A DNA stretch of 64,000 nucleotides from Brevundimonas sp. NIBR10 (GTDB lineage Bacteria > Pseudomonadota > Alphaproteobacteria > Caulobacterales > Caulobacteraceae), in the NCBI RefSeq assembly GCF_027912515.1, contig NZ_CP115464.1, forward strand, positions 744,001 to 808,000, given 5' to 3'. Made by a program: the position numbers and the translations under genes. Numbering within the stretch: position 1 is the first letter of the stretch; every line of letters starts with the position of its first letter. Under the pieces are notes generated by a model. That model worked only from the letters and a program-made list of their open reading frames with translations. It did not search any database and was not told the DNA's origin. Positions 55,777 to 64,000 of the stretch are shown here, in pieces.

Positions 55777-57428
55777 TCGAGGTCCCTGTCCTGATTTCCG
55801 GCGGCGGCCCTGTCGGCCTGACCCTGGCCCTGTGTCTCAGCCAGCAGGGAATCCGGTCCCTGCTCGTGAACGAGAGAACGGCGACGACCACCCATCCCAA
55901 GCTGGATGTGGTGAACTGTCGCTCGATGGAAATCTATCGCCAGCTGGGCCTGGCGGACGCCGTCCGGGCGGCGGGAAATCCTCTTCACGCCAACACCTTC
56001 AGCGCGATCGCGGCCAGCGGATCGGGGCCGGTCTATGGGGTGATGCGAGACCGTCATATTGTCTACCGCCCGGTCGCGGAGGCGCGGCGCGAGATCGCCG
56101 GGGACCTCGACGGCGCGCTTCCGCTGGAGCCGATGCAGCGGATCGCCCAGATGAACCTTGAGCCCGTCCTGCTGGCGGCGGCCCAGGCCGATCCGAACAT
56201 CGAGGTCCGGTTCGGCTGGAGCCTGTTCGGGTTCGAACAGTATGAGGATCGGGTGGTCGCCCATATCCATGCCGTCGACGGCGGCGGACAGGACCAGGTG
56301 GTCAGCGGCTATCTCGTGGGTTGCGACGGTCCCGCCAGCCGCGTGCGAAACTTTCTCAACATCGACTACGACGGCGTCCGCGATCTCCTGGGCGAGCTGT
56401 TCATCATCCACATCCGGTCCAGCGCGGTTGCGGCCCTCTACCCCGAGGGCGAACCCTACTGGCACATGTGGCTGGCCCGTCCCGGGTTCAGCGGCCTTCT
56501 GGTGTCTCCGGACGCAAGCAAGGACGACTATGTCATCCATCGCCCGTTCCCGCCCTTGCCGGGCGAGAGCCTGGAAGACATCGTGGTCGCCGCTCTCGGC
56601 GTCGCGGTCGATTTCGAGATCGTCCAGGCGGGGCCGTGGCGGCCGCAGTTTCTGGTCGCCGACGGGTTCGGCCGCGGTCGCGTGCTGATCGCGGGCGATG
56701 CGACCCACCAGTATATGCCCACCGGCGGCCTGGGCATGAACACCGGGATCACCGAGGCTCACAACCTCGCCTGGAAGCTGGCGGCGTCGCTCAAGGGCTG
56801 GGGCGGCCCGGATCTGGTCGACAGCTATGAGGCCGAAAGGCTGCCGGTGGCCCGGCGCAACCGCGCCCACGTCAAGGCCTGCGCGGCGGCGGCGTTCGAG
56901 GCCAATTTCGACATCGCCGACGATGTTCTGGACGACACGCCTTCGGGCCAGGCGGCGCGTGACCGCCTCGCCGCGGGGCTGACCGACAAGATCTCGCGGA
57001 TGTACGAGTCGCTCGGCATCGAACTGGGCTACCGCTATGAAGGCTCACCCGTCGTGATCGCGGAGCAGGACGGGCCCGAGCCTTCGCCGGAACGGGCCTA
57101 TATCCCGACCGCGACCCCCGGGGCGCGATTGCCGAGCCTGTACCGCGAGGACGGCGCGCCGTTGTTCGACGCGCTCGATCCCGCCGGCTTCACCCTTCTG
57201 GTCGGCGATGCGGCGTCGCCCGAACGCTTCCTCAAGGCGGCGGACAGGCTCGATGTCCCGATCCGCGTGGTGCAGGTCGGCGCAGGCCCCGCCCGGACTG
57301 TTCTCGCTGCGCACTACGTCCTGGTCCGGCCTGATCAGCACGTCGCTTGGCGGGGCGACGTCATCGAAGACGCCATGGCCGTTCTCAGGACGGCGACAGG
57401 TCGGCTGCGGGAGAGCGCCCATGTTTGA
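55773..57428 (+). CDS. FAD-dependent aromatic monooxygenase (PheA/TfdB type)
   Basis: A 551-residue flavoprotein hydroxylase. FAD-binding motifs: GGGPVGLTLALCLSQQGI near the N-terminus, LVGCDGPASRVRNFL in the middle, and GDATHQYMPTGGLGMNTGIT followed by EAHNLAWKLAASLKGW. The C-terminal thioredoxin-like domain ends the protein. It adds a hydroxyl to a phenolic ring using NAD(P)H and oxygen. It is the second hydroxylase in tandem and intact, so it could carry the pathway if the first is broken. Overlaps both neighbours. Confidence 0.93.
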   Translation: MIEVPVLISGGGPVGLTLALCLSQQGIRSLLVNERTATTTHPKLDVVNCRSMEIYRQLGLADAVRAAGNPLHANTFSAIAASGSGPVYGVMRDRHIVYRPVAEARREIAGDLDGALPLEPMQRIAQMNLEPVLLAAAQADPNIEVRFGWSLFGFEQYEDRVVAHIHAVDGGGQDQVVSGYLVGCDGPASRVRNFLNIDYDGVRDLLGELFIIHIRSSAVAALYPEGEPYWHMWLARPGFSGLLVSPDASKDDYVIHRPFPPLPGESLEDIVVAALGVAVDFEIVQAGPWRPQFLVADGFGRGRVLIAGDATHQYMPTGGLGMNTGITEAHNLAWKLAASLKGWGGPDLVDSYEAERLPVARRNRAHVKACAAAAFEANFDIADDVLDDTPSGQAARDRLAAGLTDKISRMYESLGIELGYRYEGSPVVIAEQDGPEPSPERAYIPTATPGARLPSLYREDGAPLFDALDPAGFTLLVGDAASPERFLKAADRLDVPIRVVQVGAGPARTVLAAHYVLVRPDQHVAWRGDVIEDAMAVLRTATGRLRESAHV

Positions 57429-57798
57429 CCGAGTGAAGCTGGCGTTCCTGCTGCGCCTGTCCGCCTGGCTCGTTCGTCGGGGCGCCCGCCGGTCCGTCCG
57501 TCTGGCCGAGATGTTGGCCGAGGAGGACTTCACGATGCAAGTCCGCACCGAAGGCGGCGCCGGCGGTCATTTTCAGCTCAGGGACGGGTCATTCCGCTTC
57601 ATCGGGCGGCTGCACGACGCGCCCGATTTCGAACAGGTCTGGCGCAGTCCCGCTGATGCGGTGCGGGTGATGACCAGCCCGGACGAGAGCGCGATGAACC
57701 GGGCCTTCCACGATCGGCTGTGTCGGATGAGCGGCCGGTTCGTCATCGCCCTGTGGTTCAACGAAGCCACCAAGATCGCCATCCGGCCCGCCGCCTGA
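57421..57798 (+). CDS. Small protein of unknown function, possibly SCP2-like
   Basis: A 125-residue protein; ATG 57421 overlaps the hydroxylase stop by eight bases, marking it as operon member rather than the longer frame from 57208. N-terminal FDRVKLAFLLRLSAWLVRRG is amphipathic. The body (GGHFQLRDGSFRFIGRLHDA, then MSGRFVIALWFNEATKIAIR) has the beta-strand pattern of sterol-carrier-protein-2 domains, which bind hydrophobic ligands. That would suit a pathway with a FadL-type importer, but the assignment is tentative. Confidence 0.65.
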   Translation: MFDRVKLAFLLRLSAWLVRRGARRSVRLAEMLAEEDFTMQVRTEGGAGGHFQLRDGSFRFIGRLHDAPDFEQVWRSPADAVRVMTSPDESAMNRAFHDRLCRMSGRFVIALWFNEATKIAIRPAA

Positions 57799-57835
57799 TG
57801 CCGCCCCCTCCGTCGCGCAACCCGGATGTCCGCTC

Positions 57836-58582
57836 ATGACCGCCTCCTCCGACTTCGCCGGTCGCATCGTCCTGATCACCGGCGGCACCAGCGGCATCGG
57901 CCTCAGCCTGGCGCGCGCCCTGGATGCGTCCGGTGCGAAGGTTCTGATCTGCGCCCGTAATCCGGCGGGGATCGAGGCGGCCAGATCCGGGCTCAAACAG
58001 GCGGACGGCTTTGTCTGCGATGTGGCGGATCCCGCCCAGGTCGCCGCCATGCTGGAGGCGATCCGCGAGCGTTACGGACGGCTGGACATTCTCGTCGCCA
58101 ATGTCGGGGGGCTTTCGGAGTTTGACTTCACGGCCGCGCCGCTCGAGGCGGCCGCGCTGACCCGCGAACTGGAGCTCAACCTCGTGGCGCCGGTGCTTCT
58201 GGTCAACCAGGCCCTGCCGTTGCTCAGACTGGGGTCGCGGCCGAGCCTGGTCATGCTCGGCTCGGGATTCGGCTGGTCGCCCTCACGACGCGCGCCCCTC
58301 TATTCGGCGGCCAAGGCCGGCATCCGCGCCTTTGTGGTGTCGCTGAGACTGCAACTCGCCCCGCTGGGCGTCCACGTCATGGAGGTGGTGCCTCCGACGG
58401 TGGACACCCCCGCGGTGGCGCATCGGTCGGCGCCCAAGATTTCGGCGGACACGATGGCGGCCGCCATCGTCAAGGGATTGCGGCGTCGCTCGCGGGAGGC
58501 CTTCGCCGGCCAGACCCGGGCCATGCCGCTGATGCTGAGGCTCGCGCCCCGGCTGCTCGAACGCATCACTGGCAAATCATGA
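57836..58582 (+). CDS. Short-chain dehydrogenase/reductase
   Basis: A 248-residue SDR oxidoreductase with the nucleotide-binding TGGTSGIGLSLARAL, an NAG-like LVANVGGLSE, and a catalytic YxxxK (APLYSAAKAGIRAFVVSLR) with a preceding Ser (VMLGSGFG). The PPTVDTPAV region is the substrate loop. It is 37 bp after the small unknown gene and in the same direction, so it likely oxidises or reduces a pathway intermediate. Substrate unknown. Confidence 0.9.
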   Translation: MTASSDFAGRIVLITGGTSGIGLSLARALDASGAKVLICARNPAGIEAARSGLKQADGFVCDVADPAQVAAMLEAIRERYGRLDILVANVGGLSEFDFTAAPLEAAALTRELELNLVAPVLLVNQALPLLRLGSRPSLVMLGSGFGWSPSRRAPLYSAAKAGIRAFVVSLRLQLAPLGVHVMEVVPPTVDTPAVAHRSAPKISADTMAAAIVKGLRRRSREAFAGQTRAMPLMLRLAPRLLERITGKS

Positions 58583-58654
58583 AGGAGGGCCGGCCCGGCG
58601 CCGGAAAAAACGACCACTGATCCTCTCCCATTCGGGCAAGCACAAAGGTGCAAA

Positions 58655-59959
58655 ATGAAAAAGAATACTAGGGTTCGAAACGTCCTGGCCGCCGGCATCC
58701 TGACCGCGACGGTCTCAACGCCTGCGCTGGCGCAGTCCTTCTATCTTCAGGAACAATCGACGCGGGGCGCGGGTCGCTCCTATTCGGGCGAGACCGCCGA
58801 TACCGGCGTGCAGTCGCTCTGGTGGAATCCGGCCGCGATCGCCGGATCGGGCCGGGAGATCTATCTCGGAGCCCATGGGCTTCTCATCAACTCCACAGTG
58901 ACCGACGCCGGCTCGACCGTGACGCGCCCGGTCCCGCCGGCCGGTCTGACCACGGCGACGGGGGGCGCCGCCCGGATCGAGGATCCGGTCGAGAATGGCG
59001 TGTTGCCCAACTTCGCCCTGGCCCTGCCGGTCAGCGACCGCTTGGCCATCGGCGTTTCGGTCGCTGCGCCGTACAATTTCACCAACGAATATCCGGCCGG
59101 GTCGTTCACGCGCTACGATGCGCTCCGCAGTGAGTTGCGCACCCTGGACGCCCAGTTCACCGTCGCGATGAAAGCCACTGACTGGCTCGATCTGGGCGTG
59201 TCGGTGAGCGCCGAGTACAGCGATGCCGAGCTGACCACCGCCTTGCCCAACCTCTCGCCCCTCCTGCCCGACGGCGCCTCGGATCTGACCGGCGACGGCT
59301 GGGACTACGGCTGGGCGGCCGGTCTGCAGGCCCATCAGGGACCCTGGCGTTTCGGTGTCAGCTACCGTTCGGCGATCGAGCACACGCTCGAGGGCAATGT
59401 GCGCATCACGGGCCTGCTCGGGCCGCTGGCGGGGGCGAATGTCGATGGGCCGGGGCAGGCGACCTTCTCCACGCCCTGGATGGCCTCGGCCTCGCTGCGC
59501 TACGCCCTCACGCCCCGCTGGACCCTCAACGCCCAGATCAATCGCCTGGGATGGAGCGAGTTCGATGCGATCCGCATCGCCTACGGTTCAACCACCGACG
59601 CGATCGTCCAGGATTACAAGGACATCACGACCGGGGCGATCGGGGTCGATTACGCCTGGTCGCCGCGTCTGACGCTGCGGGCCGGGGCCGCCTTCAATCC
59701 AACCCCGACGCGGGACGGCCAGCGCTCCGCCCGCACGCCGGATTCGGACCGGACGCGTTATTCGGTCGGCGCCACCTATGATGTGACGCCGGGTTTCAGT
59801 CTCGACGGCGCGGTGACCGTCGTCGATTTCGCGGGCGCCGACATCGCTTTCGATCGGACCCTCTACAGCGGAACGCCGGTAGCAACCGTCTCGCGCCTGC
59901 GCGGCACGGCGGAAGGCGAGGGCGTCGGCCTGGCTCTTGGCGCACGCTGGAGCTTTTAA
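58655..59959 (+). CDS. FadL/TodX-type outer-membrane hydrocarbon porin
   Basis: A 434-residue outer-membrane protein with a signal peptide (cleavage near ALA-QS). The FadL family start is clear: SFYLQEQSTRGAGRSYSGE, then SLWWNPAAIAG, matching the NPA hatch motif. The barrel has RFGVSYRSAIEHTLEG and RWTLNAQINRLGWSEFD, and it ends GARWSF. FadL-type channels take up fatty acids, toluene-like hydrocarbons or steroids by lateral diffusion. The gene closes the plus-strand catabolic operon, with a strong hairpin just after. Confidence 0.93.
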   Translation: MKKNTRVRNVLAAGILTATVSTPALAQSFYLQEQSTRGAGRSYSGETADTGVQSLWWNPAAIAGSGREIYLGAHGLLINSTVTDAGSTVTRPVPPAGLTTATGGAARIEDPVENGVLPNFALALPVSDRLAIGVSVAAPYNFTNEYPAGSFTRYDALRSELRTLDAQFTVAMKATDWLDLGVSVSAEYSDAELTTALPNLSPLLPDGASDLTGDGWDYGWAAGLQAHQGPWRFGVSYRSAIEHTLEGNVRITGLLGPLAGANVDGPGQATFSTPWMASASLRYALTPRWTLNAQINRLGWSEFDAIRIAYGSTTDAIVQDYKDITTGAIGVDYAWSPRLTLRAGAAFNPTPTRDGQRSARTPDSDRTRYSVGATYDVTPGFSLDGAVTVVDFAGADIAFDRTLYSGTPVATVSRLRGTAEGEGVGLALGARWSF

Positions 59960-59964
59960 TCCGA

Positions 59965-59998
59965 AGACGGCCGGGACAGGGTTCTGTCCCGGCCGTCT
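59965..59998 (+). terminator. Hairpin terminator after fadL-like gene
   Basis: Perfect 15-bp inverted repeat (AGACGGCCGGGACAG with its complement) around a 4-base loop, starting six bases after the stop codon. Confidence 0.8.
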
Positions 59999-60152
59999 GG
60001 CCTCGCCGACCAGGGCGACGGCCGATGATGACATGACGGCGACGATGCGAAGGAGCAGGTATGATGATCAATGAACGCTCGACGGGGCGTGAGGGCGGCG
60101 GCCTCGTCGCACCTTCGCCCCGGCCGTCAAGGTCTTCAGGCGCGGGCGTCCG

Positions 60153-61214
60153 ATGACCTGGCGGAGCACCACGGCGCAGCCGGGCTGGATCGACGTCCAC
60201 CATCACCTGATACCGCCCGCCTTTACCGCCGCCATGGCGCGTCACGGAATCCCGGAAGTGGCGGGCGCGCCGCTGCCGGCGTGGAGCGCGCGGGAATCGC
60301 TCTCGACCATGGATGCGTTCGGGATCGGTACGGCGCTTTTGTCCCTGTCTGCGCCCGGCGTTCATTTCGGGGATGATCGGGAGGCCTGTGACCTTGCCCG
60401 CGCCTGCAATGAGTTCGCCGCAGAGACGCGCGAAACCCATCCGGGCCGGTTCGGGTTCTTCGCCACCCTGCCGATGCCGCTGACTGAAGCCGCCTGCCGC
60501 GAGGCCATCCATGCGCTCGACGTCCTCAAGGCCGATGGCGTGGTCCTGCTGGCCAGCACCAACGGGATCTTCCTGGGCGATGCGCGTTTCGAGGAACTGA
60601 TGGCGGAACTGGACCGCCGCCGGACGGTGGTCTTCGTCCATCCCAATGTCCACCCGACCAGTCTGGACCTGGGTCTGGATTTGCCGGCCTTCTTTGTCGA
60701 GTTCCTGTGCGACACCACCCGCGCGGCGACCAATATGATCTTCAAGGGGGTGATCGAACGCTATCCGAACATTCGCTTCATTCTCAGCCATGCGGGCGGG
60801 TTCCTGCCCTATGTGGCCTGGCGGCTGTCGTTGGCCAACGCCATGCCCAGTCTCGCCCGACATGCGCCTCACGGTGTCCTGCATGCGATCCGGAGCTTCT
60901 ATTTCGACACGGCCCTTTCGCCGTCGCCCTGGGCCATGGGCGCGCTGAAGGCGCTCGTCGACCCCTCCCATATCCTGTTCGGCAGCGACTTTCCGTTTGC
61001 GCCTCGCGTCGCGGTCGGTCTCGAAACCCGATCGCTCCAGGAGCTTTCGGTCTTCACCGAGGCGGAGCGGGTCGGCGTCGTTCGCGACCATGCCCTGAGC
61101 CTGTTTCCTTATCTTGGACACAAGAGGCGTGGCCTGGACCGGGTCAAGCCGTCACTCGCGGGCCGCGTCGCCCGTCCTGTGATCGGCCTGGCCGGGATGC
61201 TCAGCCGGCGTTAG
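60153..61214 (+). CDS. Amidohydrolase family protein (ACMSD-like)
   Basis: A 353-residue metal-dependent amidohydrolase with the N-terminal metal motif WIDVHHHLIPPAF, a middle His (VVFVHPNVHPTS), NIRFILSHAGGFLPY, and the Asp in FGSDFPFAP. This is the aminocarboxymuconate-semialdehyde decarboxylase-like branch, which decarboxylates or hydrolyses ring-derived acids. It lies after the catabolic operon's terminator, so it may have its own promoter. Its end overlaps the convergent FUSC gene by 63 bp. Confidence 0.9.
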   Translation: MTWRSTTAQPGWIDVHHHLIPPAFTAAMARHGIPEVAGAPLPAWSARESLSTMDAFGIGTALLSLSAPGVHFGDDREACDLARACNEFAAETRETHPGRFGFFATLPMPLTEAACREAIHALDVLKADGVVLLASTNGIFLGDARFEELMAELDRRRTVVFVHPNVHPTSLDLGLDLPAFFVEFLCDTTRAATNMIFKGVIERYPNIRFILSHAGGFLPYVAWRLSLANAMPSLARHAPHGVLHAIRSFYFDTALSPSPWAMGALKALVDPSHILFGSDFPFAPRVAVGLETRSLQELSVFTEAERVGVVRDHALSLFPYLGHKRRGLDRVKPSLAGRVARPVIGLAGMLSRR

Positions 61215-62207
61215 GGACAGATCGCAGACGGGGCGTCGGGGGCGGTGCGGCAGGATCGCCGCCGCCCCCAGGGCGATCGCCCCGCCCAGGATCGTGGCCC
61301 ACAGGCGATGTTCGGAGTTGGCGACCACGCCGCCGTGGCCGAGGGTCGTCAGCAGCACCACGGTCGCGGTGATCGCAAAGGTCAGCAGACTGTAATGCGC
61401 CTTCTGCAAGGCGAAGGCCGCCCCGGCCGAAAGGGTCACGCCGATGGCCAGGAGCCAGGGCGCCTCACCGAACAGGGCGACATAGGCCATGGCGGCGATC
61501 GCACCGCCCAACGTCCCGCCGAGGCGCGCGACGCCGCGCAGCCGCGTCTGTCGCAGGCCGGGACGAAGCACCAGCATGGCGGTCATCGGCGCCCAGTAGC
61601 TGTTGCCCAGTTTCAGGGCGGTGGCCGCCACCAGGGCCAGGGCGACGGACAGGCCGGCGCGCGCGCCGTGCGACAAAACAAGACGGGGCGGAGAGGGCAG
61701 GACGCCCGTGCTACGCGGCAACCGCGCAGAGGCTTGAGGGAAGACCCGGGCGAGGACGGCGATGATGAGAATCTGGAGCGCGCCGCCTGCGAGAACCAGG
61801 CCGGCGCGTCCGAAAGCCTGGGAGGGCGGGCCGGCATAGGCGGCCGAGACGAGCAGGGCGATCACGACCTGCAGGCAGACCCACCAGAGGTCCTCGTCGA
61901 TGAGGACCAGGGCGGCGGCGACCGCCGCGGCCAGGAAGGCGAGGGCGGCGATGACGACAAGATGGGCGCCGAAGGTCGAGCCGATGAGGGTGGCGAGGGT
62001 CATCCCGATGAGCGCCGTTCGCATCGCCGCCCAGCGCCTGCCCCCCAGATCGCGCGACGCGCCGAAGCCGACGGCGAAGGCGGACCCGACCGCGACCGCC
62101 GCGGGGCCGACCTGACCCAGGAGGATGCCCGCGGTCATCAGAAGCGGCAGGGCCGGCACACACAGGCTGGCCTCGCGCCAGTAGAAGGGATGCGCGTAGG
62201 CCCGCAT
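61152..62207 (-). CDS. FUSC-family inner-membrane protein
   Basis: A protein of about 351 residues with roughly ten hydrophobic spans in two groups, e.g. VPALPLLMTAGILLGQVGPA, LVVIAALAFLAAAVAAALVL, and LLAIGVTLSAGAAFALQKAH. LKLGNSYWAPMTAMLVLRPG in the second half is the FUSC-like signature shared with aromatic-acid exporters such as AaeB. ATG 62207 (MRAYAHPFYWREASL) is chosen; a TTG at 62330 is possible. It could export aromatic acids from the neighbouring pathway, but there is no direct evidence. Confidence 0.8.
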   Translation of the reverse strand: MRAYAHPFYWREASLCVPALPLLMTAGILLGQVGPAAVAVGSAFAVGFGASRDLGGRRWAAMRTALIGMTLATLIGSTFGAHLVVIAALAFLAAAVAAALVLIDEDLWWVCLQVVIALLVSAAYAGPPSQAFGRAGLVLAGGALQILIIAVLARVFPQASARLPRSTGVLPSPPRLVLSHGARAGLSVALALVAATALKLGNSYWAPMTAMLVLRPGLRQTRLRGVARLGGTLGGAIAAMAYVALFGEAPWLLAIGVTLSAGAAFALQKAHYSLLTFAITATVVLLTTLGHGGVVANSEHRLWATILGGAIALGAAAILPHRPRRPVCDLSLTPAEHPGQADHRTGDAARE

Positions 62208-62387
62208 CCGGCCAAGGGCGTCTGCCGGGTGGGACCGGCGGGAAAGATCGCTCAGGGGGCCGGGCTCGGTCAGCGTTCGGTCCTTTCGAGGACGCGGCGC
62301 CCCGGTCCGGTCTCGCGGGCCGGGGCCCAAAAGTAAACCGCCCGCAAGCCGATGGGGCGCCGAAAGGCTCTGCGCCGGCGAGGCCTC

Positions 62388-63755
62388 CTATCGCAGAAGG
62401 CGCCCGGGTCTGCCCAGGGTGAGGGCGGCGGCGCCGAACGCCAGGCCGGCGAGCAGAGCCAGGGCGAGCAGGGGCGCCGACGGTGTCCGCCCCCCGGCGG
62501 GCCGGGGCGCATACGTCGGCAGGTCGTCGAAATCCGCCCGCGTGAACGGGCGACCCCGGAACAGATAGGGATAGTAGAAGGTCTTGAGCCGCTCGTGGAA
62601 GGCGTGGATGCTGTCCTGGTAGGCCAGTTGGGCCGCCAGGTCAGTATCGGCCAGGCGATGCATCACACCCTGGAGCGCGACGGCGGGCGTGACCCAGCCC
62701 AGGGCGTCCGAGAGTGTCTGGCGCCGCCTCAGGCTCTCCCGATAGGCCGCGACCTGGCCGGAGACGGCGTCGTCGCCGGCCTCGTGCATGGCGTAGTACC
62801 ATTTCCAGTGAAAGCGGCCGACGATCGGCGCGGTGTCGCGCCATTCGGGGTGTTTGGCGAAGAAGGGGGTCAGGGTGTCCGACTTGGGCACGTCCCAGCC
62901 ATGATGGACGTGTTCGCGCTGGGCGAGGGTCAGGTCGATCGCCCGGTCGACGGGAACCGCGCGGGCGATCGCCGCCGACGCCAGGCCGGGGACGATCAGG
63001 GTCAGGACGATCCAGGATCCCACCAGGGCCATGGCCGAAGCCGTCGAGCTGGAGGCGCGCGCCGCCACCGTCAGGGCCAGGCCGAACCAGATGGCGAGAT
63101 AGAGGGCTGCGGCCAGGGTCAGGACGAGCAGGCCCGTCGCAGGCGCCTGATGCGACAGACCCCCGAGCCAGAGTGGAAGGATCGCCGCGGCCAGCGTCAG
63201 GCCATAGCGCAGCAGGGTCCGCCGCCACCACGGACCCAGGCTGCGACGCGGCAGGGAGGCGAGCAGGCGCAAACGTCCCGCCTCGCGCTCGCCGGTGACC
63301 AGATCATGCATCAGGGCGATGACGACGAGGGGCGCCAGATAGAGGAGCACGAAAGCGAAGTCGAACGGGCCCGGCAGGGTCAGCTCGGGATTGATCGTCT
63401 CGGATTCATAGAGCTGGGACTGGAGGCCCAGAAGCCGGACACGCAATATCCAGGGCTGAATGTCCCTCTGGCCGATCGCAGCGAAAGCCAGTGTCGAGGG
63501 CCGGTCCCAGGTCGGGTGGAAGGTGTAGTAGGCGGCGTAGCCGGCATCGCCGTCGGGCTTGCCATATTCGGACGCGACAGCCGCCAGATCGGAAGCCTGG
63601 GCGTCCGCCGCCCGGTCGATGGCGGCGTTCTGGCGACCTACGATCGACAGCCCGGTGATTACCGCCAGGCCGGACAGGAGCAGGAGAACGCCGAGGACGG
63701 CAAGGCTGAATCGTCCGCGCAACAGCAGACGCAGGTCGGCGAAGACGGCGCTCAT
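62388..63755 (-). CDS. DUF3526 ABC transporter permease, copy 1
   Basis: A 455-residue ABC-2-type permease of the DUF3526 family. It has an N-terminal span (FSLAVLGVLLLLSGLAVITGL), a large extracytoplasmic loop, a central cluster (FAFVLLYLAPLVVIALMHDL, LTLAAAILPLWLGGL, LVLTLAAALYLAIWFGLAL), and a final span near the C-terminus. LVTGEREAGRLRLLASLP is the typical cytoplasmic motif. Such pairs work with an ABC ATPase and are often beside TonB receptors or peptide export genes. It overlaps the next permease gene by four bases. Confidence 0.9.
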   Translation of the reverse strand: MSAVFADLRLLLRGRFSLAVLGVLLLLSGLAVITGLSIVGRQNAAIDRAADAQASDLAAVASEYGKPDGDAGYAAYYTFHPTWDRPSTLAFAAIGQRDIQPWILRVRLLGLQSQLYESETINPELTLPGPFDFAFVLLYLAPLVVIALMHDLVTGEREAGRLRLLASLPRRSLGPWWRRTLLRYGLTLAAAILPLWLGGLSHQAPATGLLVLTLAAALYLAIWFGLALTVAARASSSTASAMALVGSWIVLTLIVPGLASAAIARAVPVDRAIDLTLAQREHVHHGWDVPKSDTLTPFFAKHPEWRDTAPIVGRFHWKWYYAMHEAGDDAVSGQVAAYRESLRRRQTLSDALGWVTPAVALQGVMHRLADTDLAAQLAYQDSIHAFHERLKTFYYPYLFRGRPFTRADFDDLPTYAPRPAGGRTPSAPLLALALLAGLAFGAAALTLGRPGRLLR

Positions 63756-64000
63756 CGGGCGATCCTTTCCAGGCGTCGGGCAGCCACTGCGGACAGGGCG
63801 GTCAGGGCGGCGAGCCAGAGGGCCAGGACCGCGAAGTTCAGGGCGACGCTGTTCGCGCCGAGTCTCAGGACATCCGGCGGCCGATAGGCGAACCGGGGCA
63901 CGGCGCGCCAGTGGTCGGCGGAGATGCGAGGGTCTTCTCCGGCATTGACGCCCGGGATCAGCTCCGCCTGCATAAGGTTCAGCCGCTGGACGAAGGCGTA
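63752..64000 (-). CDS. DUF3526 ABC permease, copy 2 (C-terminal part, runs off window)
   Basis: The frame is open to the window edge; only the last 82 residues are visible. They show AYAFVQRLNLMQAELIPGVN, RAVPRFAYRPPDVL, and a final membrane span (VALNFAVLALWLAALTALSAV) followed by a basic tail. Layout and coupling to the downstream permease fit the first member of a DUF3526 permease pair. An ATP-binding protein is expected further upstream, outside the window. Confidence 0.8.
   Translation of the reverse strand, partial: YAFVQRLNLMQAELIPGVNAGEDPRISADHWRAVPRFAYRPPDVLRLGANSVALNFAVLALWLAALTALSAVAARRLERIAR

Overview
The window is high-GC DNA, dense with coding sequence, from an alphaproteobacterium. 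A member of the Caulobacterales such as Brevundimonas or Caulobacter seems likely. This rests on several TonB receptors, an S46 dipeptidyl-peptidase, a Trb-type conjugation cluster with DUF2274, DUF2840 and DUF3363 partners, and alphaproteobacterial-style Zur/ZnuD/ZigA/MerC gene content. The genus is an inference from gene content and was not searched. No rRNA, tRNA or CRISPR array was recognised.

Region 1 (1-18.2 kb) is the conjugation module of an integrative or plasmid-borne element, almost all on the minus strand. In transcription order it holds a HTH/AlpA-like regulator, DUF2840, a TraF peptidase, a lytic transglycosylase, a DUF3363 relaxase, the TraG/VirD4 coupling protein, a CopG-type protein, then trbBCDEJKLFGI and DUF2274. 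The left edge carries a truncated AbiEi/HipA-like gene. No integrase, RepA or ParA lies inside the window.

Region 2 (18.8-44.7 kb) is a zinc-starvation island. It contains a Zur repressor, three TonB receptors (one ZnuD), a ZigA/COG0523 GTPase, a MerC-like membrane protein, three DUF3299 proteins beside an FtsX-type ABC transporter and a thioredoxin-fold lipoprotein, a DUF1826 protein, two zinc-independent alkaline phosphatases (PhoX and PhoD), and a TonB receptor/CobN-like/ExbB-like/DUF2149 operon. Seven sites resembling GTTATA-N-TATAAC sit in its promoter regions, which ties the region together as a candidate Zur regulon. Secreted serine peptidases (S10, S46) lie inside it, and two more secreted hydrolases (an alpha-amino-acid ester hydrolase and a frameshifted S9 peptidase) follow at 44.8-49.4 kb.

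Region 3 (49.5-61.2 kb) is an aromatic or hydrophobic-compound catabolic cluster. It has a TetR regulator with an 18-bp palindrome in the divergent promoter, an acyl-CoA/AMP ligase, a VOC extradiol-type dioxygenase, an FAH-family hydrolase, two flavin hydroxylases (the first frameshifted in a C-tract), a small unknown protein, an SDR, a FadL/TodX-type porin and an ACMSD-like amidohydrolase. Region 4 (61.2-64 kb) holds a FUSC-family membrane protein and two DUF3526-type ABC permeases, the last running off the window.

The strongest candidates for undescribed biology are two. One is the Zur-box-linked, membrane-anchored periplasmic CobN-like protein encoded with ExbB-like and ExbD-like partners and a TonB receptor. 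The other is the DUF3299/FtsX-ABC system. Both are combined here with an apparent zinc-sparing phosphatase switch.
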